Shown here one piece after another: positions 4,948 to 13,770 of a stretch of DNA of 16,698 nt (the stretch's first letter is position 1; the number at the start of each line of letters is the position of its first letter). The notes below the pieces were generated by a model, which searched no databases, was not told the origin of the DNA, and worked only from the letters and a program-made list of their open reading frames with translations. The DNA lies in the NCBI GenBank assembly GCA_002396645.1, contig DGYI01000044.1, positions 920 to 17,617 on the forward strand. The letters are read 5' to 3'. The translations under genes and the position numbers were made by a program. The DNA comes from Firmicutes bacterium UBA5010. Lineage in GTDB: Bacteria > Bacillota > Clostridia > Tissierellales > Sedimentibacteraceae.

Positions 4948-7593
4948 ATGATTTCAAACTATGGTAAAGGAGTGATTAAAATTAAATTTAAAAAAATATT
5001 AGCAACAGCGCTTGTATGCTCAATAGCGCTTAGTTACCCTGTATACGCGGTTGAATACAGTTCTATTTATGATTTATCCGATAAAGTGAAAATGTCAAGC
5101 GGTATATCATATGAGGGAATCAGAAGATTGACCTCACTGGGCTGGATGAATATAAATGTTGTCAGAGCAAATTTAAAAGATGAATATACTCATACTAAAC
5201 CTCTATATAATGTAAACGGAACATCAAAGGGTACTTCACTATCGTCAATGATGAAAAACTTCGGTGCCGTTGCCGGAATTAACGGAGATTTTTTCTATAT
5301 GGAAAATCCTATGCAGCCTTATGGACCTATAATTTCTGAAGGCGAAGTTATCGGTTCTCCTCTGTATGGTTATGATAAATATCCTACGATTTCTCTGGAT
5401 AAAAACGGCGGTGTCGATATTTCGGTATGGAATCCCGCTATATCGGTTAAAAGCTCATCGGGTGCCATAACTAGTGTTGCATTTATCAATAAAGGAGCTT
5501 CTATAAAATATAATACAATAATATTAAATAGTTATTACGGTGAAAAATCTATAGGAAAATCAAAAAATCAAGATATCGTTGAAATTGTTGTAAAAGACAA
5601 CATGGTTACAGAAATCAGAGATAATATGGATGCAACTTCGATACCAAAGGACGGCTACATAATAGTTTGTGCCTCATCTAACAAAAATGAAGTTAAAAAC
5701 GCATTTAAAGTCGGAGAATCTGTTGAACTGACATTCAAATTTGATTTTGATATAAATAATCTGCAATGGGCTGTCGGCGGAGTTAATCATCTTGTTAAAG
5801 ACGGTGTAGTTAATAAAATCCATGACGGCGTTCTGGGAAGGCATCCAAGAACCGCGGTTGGTTTTAATAAGGATAATACTGAAATAATATTTGTAACTAT
5901 AGACGGAAGAAATAAAAATTATGTCGGTGTTACACAAACCGAGCTTGCTAAAATAATGATTGATCTGGGCGCATATAACGTTATAAACCTTGATGGCGGC
6001 GGATCAACTACAATGGGTGTTGATTTCTTAAAAAACGGAAATATAGAAGTAGTTAATTTTCCTTCTGACGGTCGTGAAAGATCTATAGTTTCGGGCTTGG
6101 GAATATTTGATACAGCTCCTGAAAGTGATGTTGTCGATACTATCGAGCTAAACCCCGAATATGATAAAATCTTCAAAAATACGGGTGTTGCACTGAATGT
6201 TAAAGGATTTAACAAATACTATTCACCTGTAGATATATCTGATAAAACTATTAAATATACCTTTGACGAAACAAAGGGTAAAATAGTTGATAATAAATTT
6301 ATACCTTCTGTTCCCGGTGTTGTGGAAATTAAAGCAAAAATAGGTGACATAGAGTCTACTGCTAAAATAACTGTACTTGATGAGCCTGTAACTCTGAGCT
6401 TTGAGCAAGATACCTTAGTATTGGAAGCAGGTGAAAAGTACGAGTTTAAAAATATTATAGGTGTTGATAAAAACGGAGATTCCGCATATATATCAGCTGA
6501 TAATTTAACCTGGAGCTACAGAAATTCAGTTGGAAAAGTTGAAAACGGAATATTTACAGCTAATGATGTTACCAATACAGGTGCTCTGACCGCAATATGC
6601 GGAAATGCAGTAAAGCATATAATTGTCAAAGTCGGATATAAAGCTCAGACTATTTTCAGTTTTGAGAATGAGGATTTGAAGAACCTGAACTTCTCTACTT
6701 ATCCGGAGAATTCAAAAGGCGGTATTGAGCTGTCTGAGGATATTTATAAGGAAAAATACGCATCGATTAAATTGTCTTATGACTTTACTAATATGACGGA
6801 TCAAAGTATTGCATTTGTAGACTTCGGCAAGAATTCTGAAGGGCTTTTAGTTAAGGGAACTCCAAAAGCAATAGGAATGTGGGTTTACGGTGATAATAGC
6901 ACTCACTGGCTAAGAACAAGAGTTCAGGATTCAAGCGGAAAAGTGCACAAAATTGATTTTGCGGAAGAAGTGGATTGGGAAGGCTGGAAATGGGTGACTG
7001 CTAAGCTTCCTGAAGATATAGCTTACCCTGTAACTGTTAAAAATGTTTATTTAGCAGAGATAAATGAAACTAAAAAGGATACCGGAGCTATATATATAGA
7101 CAGCCTAAGAGCATTGTATGAACCAAATGATAAGGATTTGAACTTACGTGAAGAATCAGTTTTCAATGATGAACTAAGAGTTGAATCGGTTAAGGACTAT
7201 GCTCATAAGCTAAGCTTGATTGACGGAGTTATAAACTTGGAAACAAAAGACAAAATAAAAATAGATGCTCCGATAAGTTTAAGCATTAATATAAAAAACG
7301 GAAGCATCAATTATGAAGATATTAAGCTTTGGGATAAGATAAAAGCTCTAAGCTCTTATAATAACCAAAATATTGTTATATCCTTAAACTATGATATAAA
7401 CAAAATTACTGATGACAGAGAAAAGGAAGTAATTAGTATTATACTTGAGCAGACCGCTGCAAACAATAATGTGTTCGTAGTAAACAAGGATGATACTGAA
7501 AACACTGTAATCAAAAATGGTATAAGATATATACAATATGACGACTCCTTTGAGCTATATGTAAATAAAGACGGAGTTTTCTATAAAAATTAA
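4948..7593 (+). CDS. Exported phosphodiester glycosidase (NAGPA) domain protein with glycan-binding-like modules
   Basis: An 881-residue exported protein. Residues about 11-34 form a signal peptide (KIKFKK, hydrophobic core, likely cleavage after VYA). The phosphodiester glycosidase (NAGPA, DUF2233-type) domain covers about 65-388, with NGDFFY at 112-117, RTAVG at 301-305, VTIDGR at 316-321 and NLDGGGSTTM at 347-356. The family removes sugars linked through phosphodiesters. Two Ig-like/Big-type segments follow (about 395-478 and 478-566), then a beta-sandwich resembling a carbohydrate-binding module (about 568-725, FSFENEDL to IYIDSLRALY). The last 150 residues match nothing I can name with certainty. 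The start is uncertain. The ATG at 4948 lacks a Shine-Dalgarno, whereas AAAGGAG at 4966-4972 is 8 nt before an in-frame ATT at 4981. Likely substrates are phosphate-linked wall or capsule glycans, by inference. Confidence 0.8.
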   Translation: MISNYGKGVIKIKFKKILATALVCSIALSYPVYAVEYSSIYDLSDKVKMSSGISYEGIRRLTSLGWMNINVVRANLKDEYTHTKPLYNVNGTSKGTSLSSMMKNFGAVAGINGDFFYMENPMQPYGPIISEGEVIGSPLYGYDKYPTISLDKNGGVDISVWNPAISVKSSSGAITSVAFINKGASIKYNTIILNSYYGEKSIGKSKNQDIVEIVVKDNMVTEIRDNMDATSIPKDGYIIVCASSNKNEVKNAFKVGESVELTFKFDFDINNLQWAVGGVNHLVKDGVVNKIHDGVLGRHPRTAVGFNKDNTEIIFVTIDGRNKNYVGVTQTELAKIMIDLGAYNVINLDGGGSTTMGVDFLKNGNIEVVNFPSDGRERSIVSGLGIFDTAPESDVVDTIELNPEYDKIFKNTGVALNVKGFNKYYSPVDISDKTIKYTFDETKGKIVDNKFIPSVPGVVEIKAKIGDIESTAKITVLDEPVTLSFEQDTLVLEAGEKYEFKNIIGVDKNGDSAYISADNLTWSYRNSVGKVENGIFTANDVTNTGALTAICGNAVKHIIVKVGYKAQTIFSFENEDLKNLNFSTYPENSKGGIELSEDIYKEKYASIKLSYDFTNMTDQSIAFVDFGKNSEGLLVKGTPKAIGMWVYGDNSTHWLRTRVQDSSGKVHKIDFAEEVDWEGWKWVTAKLPEDIAYPVTVKNVYLAEINETKKDTGAIYIDSLRALYEPNDKDLNLREESVFNDELRVESVKDYAHKLSLIDGVINLETKDKIKIDAPISLSINIKNGSINYEDIKLWDKIKALSSYNNQNIVISLNYDINKITDDREKEVISIILEQTAANNNVFVVNKDDTENTVIKNGIRYIQYDDSFELYVNKDGVFYKN

Positions 7594-7608
7594 TTTATAA
7601 AAATACTG

Positions 7609-7648
7609 GCTCCTATAGGATATAAAATCTATAGGAGCTTTATTTTAT
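7609..7648 (+). terminator. Intrinsic terminator after the phosphodiester glycosidase gene
   Basis: A perfect 10-bp stem (GCTCCTATAG 7609-7618 and CTATAGGAGC 7629-7638) with a 10-nt loop is followed by TTTATTTTAT. Confidence 0.85.
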
Positions 7649-7696
7649 GCGAATATGTCTGTTTTAACTCAAACTAACGCAGTTGAAATTATGATG

Positions 7697-7725
7697 TTGA
7701 ATTTTGTATTATTTAGTGATATTAT
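7697..7725 (+). promoter_or_regulatory. Promoter of the diguanylate cyclase transcript
   Basis: TTGAAT (7697-7702) and TATTAT (7720-7725) are 17 nt apart, and a TG one base before the -10 gives an extended -10. Transcription would start near 7732, leaving a leader of about 155 nt. Confidence 0.6.
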
Positions 7726-7772
7726 GAAGTAAATATTAAATTTTAGGTAAAAGGTCGTAAAGGTTGAAAGAA

Positions 7773-7895
7773 ATGAAAAATAAAGAGAGGATAAGCACCG
7801 AGTTTGCTTTTAGCAAGCTTTGTCTATCGCACAAATGTTCAGTTTCTCTTGAAAATAGAAACTGGAGTTCTTATGCAATAGGTGCATGGACATAA
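7773..7895 (+). CDS. Possible 40-codon leader ORF before the diguanylate cyclase gene
   Basis: An ATG at 7773 with AAAGG 9 nt upstream opens a 40-codon ORF that ends with TAA at 7893-7895, overlapping the start of the diguanylate cyclase gene (7886) by 10 nt. The peptide begins MKNKERISTEF and has no family I know. The DNA can also fold: CAGTTTCT and AGAAACTG form an 8-bp hairpin (about 7839-7863), and ATGCA/TGCAT brackets AGG close to the downstream ATG. It may be a coupling or leader peptide, or simply an untranslated structured leader. The only evidence is the ribosome site and the overlap. Confidence 0.35.
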   Translation: MKNKERISTEFAFSKLCLSHKCSVSLENRNWSSYAIGAWT

Positions 7896-9556
7896 AAATG
7901 ATAAATAATAAAAATAATCTGCTTGTTTTTTTATTTACCGGAATAATAATTTCATTTACTTTTATTTTATTTTCAATAAGGCTTTTCTCAAATCCTTATA
8001 TGATGGAGGAACTTATACGATTAAATAATGATTGGGAATACAGTATAAACATTGAAGATAAAAGCATACATCTTAAAAATCTGGTAAATATCAGAGACGT
8101 TAAGGCTGATGATACCTTATATTTAAAGCATACTATTAAAAGCAATATCGGAAATGCATACTTAATGCTAAATACTTCTCATCAAAATGTTATCGTTTTC
8201 CTTGATGATGAAATAGTATATGAAAAGGTCTATATCAATTCTAAAAACCCCGGCATTGCGCTTAATATAATAGATATTGGCAGCGAATATAGGAATAAAG
8301 AGTTAAAAATAGCTTTATCATCCCCGTATGATGCTTATTCCGGAAAAGTCAATACAATATACTTATGTAAATTAAACTCTTTGATATCGCTTCTATTGTC
8401 AATTTCTATTAAAGATTTAATTATGAGCTTAATATGTATCATCATTGGTTTTATAGGAATTTATTTTTATATAGTATTCAGAAATAAAAACAGAACTGAT
8501 ATTACATTTTTATTTTTCAGCCTTTTCTGTGTATCAATCGGTCTGTACTTCCCAAGTAAGCAGCCTATTATGAATATATTTTTTAATCCTGTTGCTATAT
8601 CTAATATAAATTTGTTTTTATTATATGTTTTGCCGCTGCCTACCTTACTTTTAATATATAAATTATGTACAAAATACAAAAAATATATATCATATTTAAT
8701 AATTGCAAATTTTACTTCTTTACTTATAATAACTGCCGGAGCAATATTCGGGCTTATTGAACTTCCGAACACGCTTAATTTTTATTATTTTATTTTATTT
8801 TTAGATTTGGCAATTGCATCTTATACTTGCTATTTAGAGATAAAATCAAAAAATCCTCTTATGCCTGCCGTTATATTGACCGGCTTAACTATTTTCTTAT
8901 TTGGAATAATAGATTTTTTAAACTCTAAATTCATATTTTATGATACTAACATACACTTATATAAATACGCTTTGCTTATATTTATAGTTACAATTGGATT
9001 TATGTATTTCTCAAAATTTATTTCAAATATAGCAAATGCAAATCTAATAAAGCAGAGTAATCAGACACTGAAATCCATTGCTTATAATGACGATTTAACT
9101 AAGCTTAAAAATCGCGCCGCTTTTGACAAAACACTGTCTTCTCTTTCTGAAAAAAAGATTGGTTTAAGCGACACAGCTGTGATTGTATTTGATCTTAACA
9201 GATTAAAATCTATAAATGATAATCTTGGACATGTTACAGGAGATAAGTATATAAAGCTATGTGCCGATTGTTTAAAGAGAGTTTTTGTAAATGGAGAGCA
9301 TATTTTCAGAATAGGCGGAGATGAATTTGTTGTTATATGCACAAATTCAAATATAAGCTCTTTACAAGAAAGAATAAAGACATTATATGCAAATTTCGAA
9401 AGATACAGCTATGGAAATTTGCAGCTGAGCGTAGCATACGGCTTTGAATTTTATGACGGATATTTAGATAAAGACCTCTATGGTACCTTCAACAGAGCCG
9501 ATAAAAAAATGTATTCTTTTAAGTCAAGGCAAAAATCTTTATATAGGGTCGAATAA
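7886..9556 (+). CDS. Membrane diguanylate cyclase with 7TM sensor (GGDEF)
   Basis: A 556-residue integral membrane protein that should make cyclic di-GMP from two GTP. A first membrane segment (about 11-32) leads to an external domain (about 33-165) of likely jelly-roll type. A block of about seven further membrane segments follows (about 176-198, 203-224, 238-260, 266-290, 297-318, 325-345, 360-380). This order resembles the 7TMR-DISM sensors. The GGDEF domain fills 398-556: DDLTKLKNR (402-410), FDLNRLKSINDNLGH (435-449) and an intact RIGGDEF (475-481). The place of the inhibitory RxxD site, five residues before GGDEF, reads VNGE, so product feedback at that site is unlikely. The ATG at 7886 has only a weak AGG nearby; an ATG at 7898 is the alternative. 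A terminator follows. Confidence 0.88.
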   Translation: MDIKMINNKNNLLVFLFTGIIISFTFILFSIRLFSNPYMMEELIRLNNDWEYSINIEDKSIHLKNLVNIRDVKADDTLYLKHTIKSNIGNAYLMLNTSHQNVIVFLDDEIVYEKVYINSKNPGIALNIIDIGSEYRNKELKIALSSPYDAYSGKVNTIYLCKLNSLISLLLSISIKDLIMSLICIIIGFIGIYFYIVFRNKNRTDITFLFFSLFCVSIGLYFPSKQPIMNIFFNPVAISNINLFLLYVLPLPTLLLIYKLCTKYKKYISYLIIANFTSLLIITAGAIFGLIELPNTLNFYYFILFLDLAIASYTCYLEIKSKNPLMPAVILTGLTIFLFGIIDFLNSKFIFYDTNIHLYKYALLIFIVTIGFMYFSKFISNIANANLIKQSNQTLKSIAYNDDLTKLKNRAAFDKTLSSLSEKKIGLSDTAVIVFDLNRLKSINDNLGHVTGDKYIKLCADCLKRVFVNGEHIFRIGGDEFVVICTNSNISSLQERIKTLYANFERYSYGNLQLSVAYGFEFYDGYLDKDLYGTFNRADKKMYSFKSRQKSLYRVE

Positions 9557-9561
9557 AAAAT

Positions 9562-9588
9562 CTGCGGCAAAATTGCCGCAGTTTTTTA
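9562..9588. terminator. Bidirectional terminator between diguanylate cyclase and SLH-lysozyme genes
   Basis: An 8-bp GC-rich stem (CTGCGGCA 9562-9569 and TGCCGCAG 9574-9581) has T6 after it on the plus strand and A6 before it, so it works both ways. Its right edge overlaps the stop codon (9586-9588) of the minus-strand gene. Confidence 0.9.
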
Positions 9589-11073
9589 TTGTTGCTTATA
9601 CATCTCATATAGCTTATTCATTACAGATGCGGCAGCTGCTCTTGTTATATTTCCGTTATAATTAAAGGCATTGCTGCTTTCACCGCCTATTATTCCCTTA
9701 GAATAAACTATCTTTATATTATTTACCTGCCATTCTGCCAAGCCGTCTATATCGGTAAACGGTAATTCAGTTTCCGATAATTTAAAAGTCTCATTTACAT
9801 CAAATTCTCTTTCTACTCCAAGAAGCTGTGATTCTGAATCAAACTTTTCTTGTTCAAGCTTCATAATCTGTTTTGCTATTATACAGGTTATCTCTCCTCT
9901 GCTTATGGAGGAGCCTGCATTAATATTCTCTCCGTATAGACCTAAAAGTCCTGCCTCATCTAATGCTCTGACATAATCTACAGACCATGAGCTTAAATCA
10001 TCCTTATTTGCAAATCTAAGTTCTTCTTCGCTGTTACTTGTTATATCAAATACCTTAGAGAATAATGCATAAAATTCTTGCGCAGATATATTGTCATCAG
10101 GACAAAACTGTGTATCTGTTTTTCCGCTGATGAATTTATGATTATATAAATTCATAATAGAAGCTGCACTCCAATGATATACTATGTCCTCAAAAGGATA
10201 AATTCCGTATTCGATATCTCCTACTTTTTTTATCCAATTTCTTTGTACCCAGGCACTGAGATTATCATTTATCTTTATCTTGTACCAATAGTATCCATCA
10301 GAAAGTGTCGGACCATCTACTATTTGCGCCATTTGTCCATTATTTACAGTACCTATAGCCTTACCCGCAGGTGAATCATACAGATATCTGTCGCCCAATA
10401 TGCTGTTTATTAAGATTATATCATTTTTGCTGTATTGATATATGTTTGCGTAATTTTTATCAGACGGGGTAGCCACATTCAGCCCTCTGCTCGGTCTGCC
10501 CGATGAAGGAAGTCTTGATGTGTCTATTTTATTTATAGATTGCTCAAAATAACTTTCACAAATCTTATAAACTTTTTCTTGATATGCTCGTGAGTTAGTG
10601 TTAGGATTATTGCTGGCAGCCCAGCCATTATATGCCCATAACGCAAAGTACCAATTTTCCAATATATTAGGATCCATATTTCCGACACTCGAAATGCTGG
10701 TATTTTGTACACTTGCATTCCATTTCATAAGAAGCACGTCTATACCCGCATTAATGTTGTAATCTAAGTCATACTTTAATTTTTCTGTATCAAATATATT
10801 GTTAGTATTTGTTACCTGCATTAATCCAATGTGTTTTCCGTTTGACGAGATTTTTGGATTTCCATTTGAATTGAAATGCTCAAAACCTGATTCGATTTGT
10901 GCTATCGCCTTTACAAAGACAGCCGGGACGCCCCGTTCCAAAGCTATTTTATCGATTCTGGCTTCTAGTTCTTCTCTGGTATAGTTAAGTCCATACCCTA
11001 TCTGTGTAAATAATATTAACATGACTAATGTTAAAGTCATAACCTTCTTGGCTACAGTTCTAAATATTTTCAT
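9586..11073 (-). CDS. Exported lytic transglycosylase-like protein with SH3 and SLH domains
   Basis: A 495-residue exported protein with three functional parts. A signal peptide (MKIFRTVAKK, core about 11-24) ends near residue 29. The lysozyme-like SLT domain covers about 35-175: the likely catalytic Glu is E61 in IAQIESGF, followed by HIGLMQV (81-87) and the YNGW motif typical of goose-type/SLT enzymes. An SH3-type segment (about 215-285, DRYLYDSPAGKAIG to WVQRNWI) may bind wall peptide. The last 200 residues hold three S-layer-homology repeats (FEDI...; FANKDDLSSWSVDYVRALDEAGLL; FTDIDGLAEWQVNNIKIVYSKGII, with ITRAAAA), which normally grip pyruvylated wall polysaccharide. It probably cleaves peptidoglycan while staying on the wall. 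AAAGGTAGG supports the start. It lies 83 bp downstream of pgcA on the same strand. Confidence 0.85.
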   Translation of the reverse strand: MKIFRTVAKKVMTLTLVMLILFTQIGYGLNYTREELEARIDKIALERGVPAVFVKAIAQIESGFEHFNSNGNPKISSNGKHIGLMQVTNTNNIFDTEKLKYDLDYNINAGIDVLLMKWNASVQNTSISSVGNMDPNILENWYFALWAYNGWAASNNPNTNSRAYQEKVYKICESYFEQSINKIDTSRLPSSGRPSRGLNVATPSDKNYANIYQYSKNDIILINSILGDRYLYDSPAGKAIGTVNNGQMAQIVDGPTLSDGYYWYKIKINDNLSAWVQRNWIKKVGDIEYGIYPFEDIVYHWSAASIMNLYNHKFISGKTDTQFCPDDNISAQEFYALFSKVFDITSNSEEELRFANKDDLSSWSVDYVRALDEAGLLGLYGENINAGSSISRGEITCIIAKQIMKLEQEKFDSESQLLGVEREFDVNETFKLSETELPFTDIDGLAEWQVNNIKIVYSKGIIGGESSNAFNYNGNITRAAAASVMNKLYEMYKQQ

Positions 11074-11156
11074 ACTTATAACCTACCTTTCTTAAATTTT
11101 GTAACTATATAAGCTTGATTTTAAACTTATATTATATATATAAATTTCAAACCAAG

Positions 11157-12866
11157 TTAAACTATACGGTCTATTATATCAAAGATATCTTCTTTAATAT
11201 TTTTAAGACTTTCCCTTGCTTCTTCCTCTGATTTGCCGCATAAAGAAAAATATATTTTCATTTTAGGCTCTGTCCCTGAGGGACGAATAGCAAACCATGA
11301 TTCATCTTCAAGGTAAAATTTCAAAACATTAGACTTAGGATAGTCCAGCTTTTCAAAGTCTCCTGTTATAAAATCATAAAGTATACCCAGTTTAAAATCA
11401 TATAAGTGTTTTATATTTTTTCCACATATTACAGAGGGTTTATTTTCTCTAAAGTATTCCATTATTTTATTTATTTTGCTTTGTCCACTTATGCCCTCAA
11501 GTGAAAGTGAAACTGTTTCTTCTATATGGAAATTATATTCATCATAAAGCTTTTTTAATACATCTAATAAAGATGCTCCTCTTTTTTTATAAAAAGCGCT
11601 CATTTCAGCTATAAGCATTGATGCTGCAACGGCATCCTTATCTCTTGCGTGGTCTCCTACTAAATACCCGTAGCTTTCTTCATATCCGAAGACAAACTTA
11701 CACTGTCCGGATTTCTCACATTTTTTTATTGTATCAGCTATATACTTAAATCCTGTTAAGGTTTTTAAGGTTTTTATACCGTAGCTCTGTGCTATTTTTT
11801 CTCCTAAATCACTTGTTACAACAGTATTTATCATGAGCATATTATCAGATAATGTATTGTTATCTTTCTTATTTTGCAATATATAATTAATTAGGAGTGC
11901 TCCTACTTGATTTCCGCTTAAAGGTATATATTCACCGTTTTTTTCATCTCTTACTACAAGACCTACCCTGTCACAATCGGGATCGGTAGCTAAAATTATA
12001 TCAGCCTCTGTTTTTTCAGCCATTTTAATAGCGAGAGTGAAAGCTTCGATATCTTCGGGATTGGGAAGCTTAACTGTAGAAAAATCAGAATCAGGAGCTT
12101 CCTGCTCCGAAACAACATATACGTTTTTGAATCCTCTTTCTTTCAATACCCTTCTGACAGGAATATTGCCTGTTCCATGCAAAGGTGTGTAAACTATTCT
12201 TATATTATACTCTAAATCTTTATTAAAGCTTAATGACTTCACGCATTCAATATACTTGTCATCAATATACTTGTCTATATATATTATATTAGACTCAGCT
12301 AAATTATGTGAATATTTTATGCAATTAAAATCAATCTTAGAAATTTCCTCCGTTATCAAATCGGCCTCTGCTTCTAAAATTTGGGATCCGTAGCTGTTAT
12401 AAACTTTATAACCGTTATATTCAGGTGGATTATGGCTTGCGGTTATAACAATGCCCGCCTTACAGCCAAGCTCTCTTACTGTAAAAGACAGCTCAGGCGT
12501 TGATCTTAAATCCTCAAACATGTAAACTTTTATTCCGTTGGATGAAAGAACATCAGCTGCTTTTAAGGCAAAAGTCTTGGACATATGTCTTGAATCATAT
12601 GCTATTGCTGCACTGATATCATTTTTATACTGCTCAAGCAAATAATTTGCAAGTCCCTGGCTTGTTTTAGCCACAGTGAAAATATTTATCCTGTTAGTTC
12701 CTGCACCTATTATTCCTCTTAATCCCGCAGTTCCAAATTCTAAGTCCTTATAAAATCTATCTTCAATTTCTTCGACGCAGCCTTCAAGTTTTCTTAGTTC
12801 TTCTTTAGTATTTTCGTCTGTGAATCCGCCTTCAATCCAAGACTTATATTCTTCTAAATGCCTCAT
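11157..12866 (-). CDS. pgcA: Phosphoglucomutase/phosphomannomutase (PgcA type)
   Basis: A 569-residue cytosolic alpha-D-phosphohexomutase, of the length usual for the Firmicute PgcA group. It interconverts glucose-6-phosphate and glucose-1-phosphate. The active-site phosphoserine is S144 in TASHNPPEYNGYK; Mg is held by DPDCDR (295-300); the sugar loop GYEESYGYLVGD begins at 394; and the phosphate-binding RPSGTEPKMKIY lies near the C-terminus. AAAGGTGAG precedes the ATG. The gene starts 10 bp after galU ends, so the two are surely cotranscribed; its product is the substrate for GalU. In Bacillus this pair feeds glucolipid and teichoic acid glucosylation. Confidence 0.93.
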   Translation of the reverse strand: MRHLEEYKSWIEGGFTDENTKEELRKLEGCVEEIEDRFYKDLEFGTAGLRGIIGAGTNRINIFTVAKTSQGLANYLLEQYKNDISAAIAYDSRHMSKTFALKAADVLSSNGIKVYMFEDLRSTPELSFTVRELGCKAGIVITASHNPPEYNGYKVYNSYGSQILEAEADLITEEISKIDFNCIKYSHNLAESNIIYIDKYIDDKYIECVKSLSFNKDLEYNIRIVYTPLHGTGNIPVRRVLKERGFKNVYVVSEQEAPDSDFSTVKLPNPEDIEAFTLAIKMAEKTEADIILATDPDCDRVGLVVRDEKNGEYIPLSGNQVGALLINYILQNKKDNNTLSDNMLMINTVVTSDLGEKIAQSYGIKTLKTLTGFKYIADTIKKCEKSGQCKFVFGYEESYGYLVGDHARDKDAVAASMLIAEMSAFYKKRGASLLDVLKKLYDEYNFHIEETVSLSLEGISGQSKINKIMEYFRENKPSVICGKNIKHLYDFKLGILYDFITGDFEKLDYPKSNVLKFYLEDESWFAIRPSGTEPKMKIYFSLCGKSEEEARESLKNIKEDIFDIIDRIV

Positions 12867-12876
12867 AACTCACCTT

Positions 12877-13740
12877 TTAGTCAATAATAGTTTTTAAATA
12901 ATCTCTAAACTTATACCCTAAATCTTCTCTTCTAATCGCAAAATCAACTATAGCTTCTAAATATCCCAGTTTATTTCCGGTATCATATCTTTTTCCATCA
13001 AAAATATAAGCATACATTTCCTGATTTTTTATAAGCTCCAAAAGTCCATCAGTAAGCTGTATCTCTCCTAATGCCCCGGGCTTTACATTCTCAAGTATAT
13101 CAAATATCTCCGGCATAATAATATATCTTCCGACTATTGCAATATTGCTTGGTGCCTTTCCTACCGGAGGCTTTTCAATCAGACCGTCTACTTTATAAAG
13201 TTTTTCATCAATTTTTGTTCCTGATACTATACCGTATTTATTTACTTCATTTTCATTTACCGTTTGAACGCCTATTATAGATGATTGATATTTATCAAAC
13301 ATATCAGTCATCTGTTTCAAACACGAAACAGGTGAATAAATTATATCATCAGGTAAAATAACAGCAAAAGGCTCATTGCCTACAAATGTTTTTGCACATC
13401 CTACGGCATGACCCAAGCCCTTTGTTTCTTTTTGTCTTATGTAATGAATATTTGCTAAGTTTGTGATATTTCTAAGCTCTTGCAAATCCTCGATTTTATT
13501 GTTCTTCTCCAACAAATTTTCGAGTTCCGGAAAATTATCAAAATGATCCTCTATAGCTTTTTTATACCCGCTTGTTATAATTAATATATCCTCTATCCCT
13601 GCATCAACAGCTTCTTCGATAACATACTGGATTGCCGGTCTGTCTACAATAGGAACCATTTCCTTAGGTATAGACTTTGTCGCAGGCAATAGTCTTGTTC
13701 CAAAGCCTGCGGCAGGGATAACAGCTTTTTTAATCTTCAT
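12877..13740 (-). CDS. galU: UTP-glucose-1-phosphate uridylyltransferase
   Basis: A 287-residue nucleotidyltransferase that makes UDP-glucose and pyrophosphate from UTP and glucose-1-phosphate in the cytosol. Visible motifs are AAGFGTRLLPATKSIPKEM (10-28, nucleotide binding with the key Arg and Lys), ETKGLGHAV (about 104-112), LPDDI and LIEKPPVGKAPSN (with the sugar-binding Lys). I chose the inner ATG at 13738-13740 rather than the ATG at 13767, because GAAAGGAA lies 7-8 nt before it and conserved sequence begins there. A reading from 13767 would add nine residues (MNCIERNIN) with no family support. It is followed by pgcA after 10 bp and preceded by mreB with a 112-bp gap full of small hairpins. 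Confidence 0.93.
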   Translation of the reverse strand: MKIKKAVIPAAGFGTRLLPATKSIPKEMVPIVDRPAIQYVIEEAVDAGIEDILIITSGYKKAIEDHFDNFPELENLLEKNNKIEDLQELRNITNLANIHYIRQKETKGLGHAVGCAKTFVGNEPFAVILPDDIIYSPVSCLKQMTDMFDKYQSSIIGVQTVNENEVNKYGIVSGTKIDEKLYKVDGLIEKPPVGKAPSNIAIVGRYIIMPEIFDILENVKPGALGEIQLTDGLLELIKNQEMYAYIFDGKRYDTGNKLGYLEAIVDFAIRREDLGYKFRDYLKTIID

Positions 13741-13770
13741 GTTTATATTCCTTTCAATGCAATTCATTAG

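Noticed and set aside
7773..7890. Cyclic di-GMP riboswitch in the diguanylate cyclase leader
   Set aside because: The conserved core of the GEMM-I class (a CGCAAAGC-type stretch and the GNRA tetraloop receptor) and that of the class II aptamer are not present.
13741..13767. Longer galU start at 13767
   Set aside because: The nine extra codons contain the ribosome site (GAAAGGAA) of the inner ATG and precede the conserved N-terminus.
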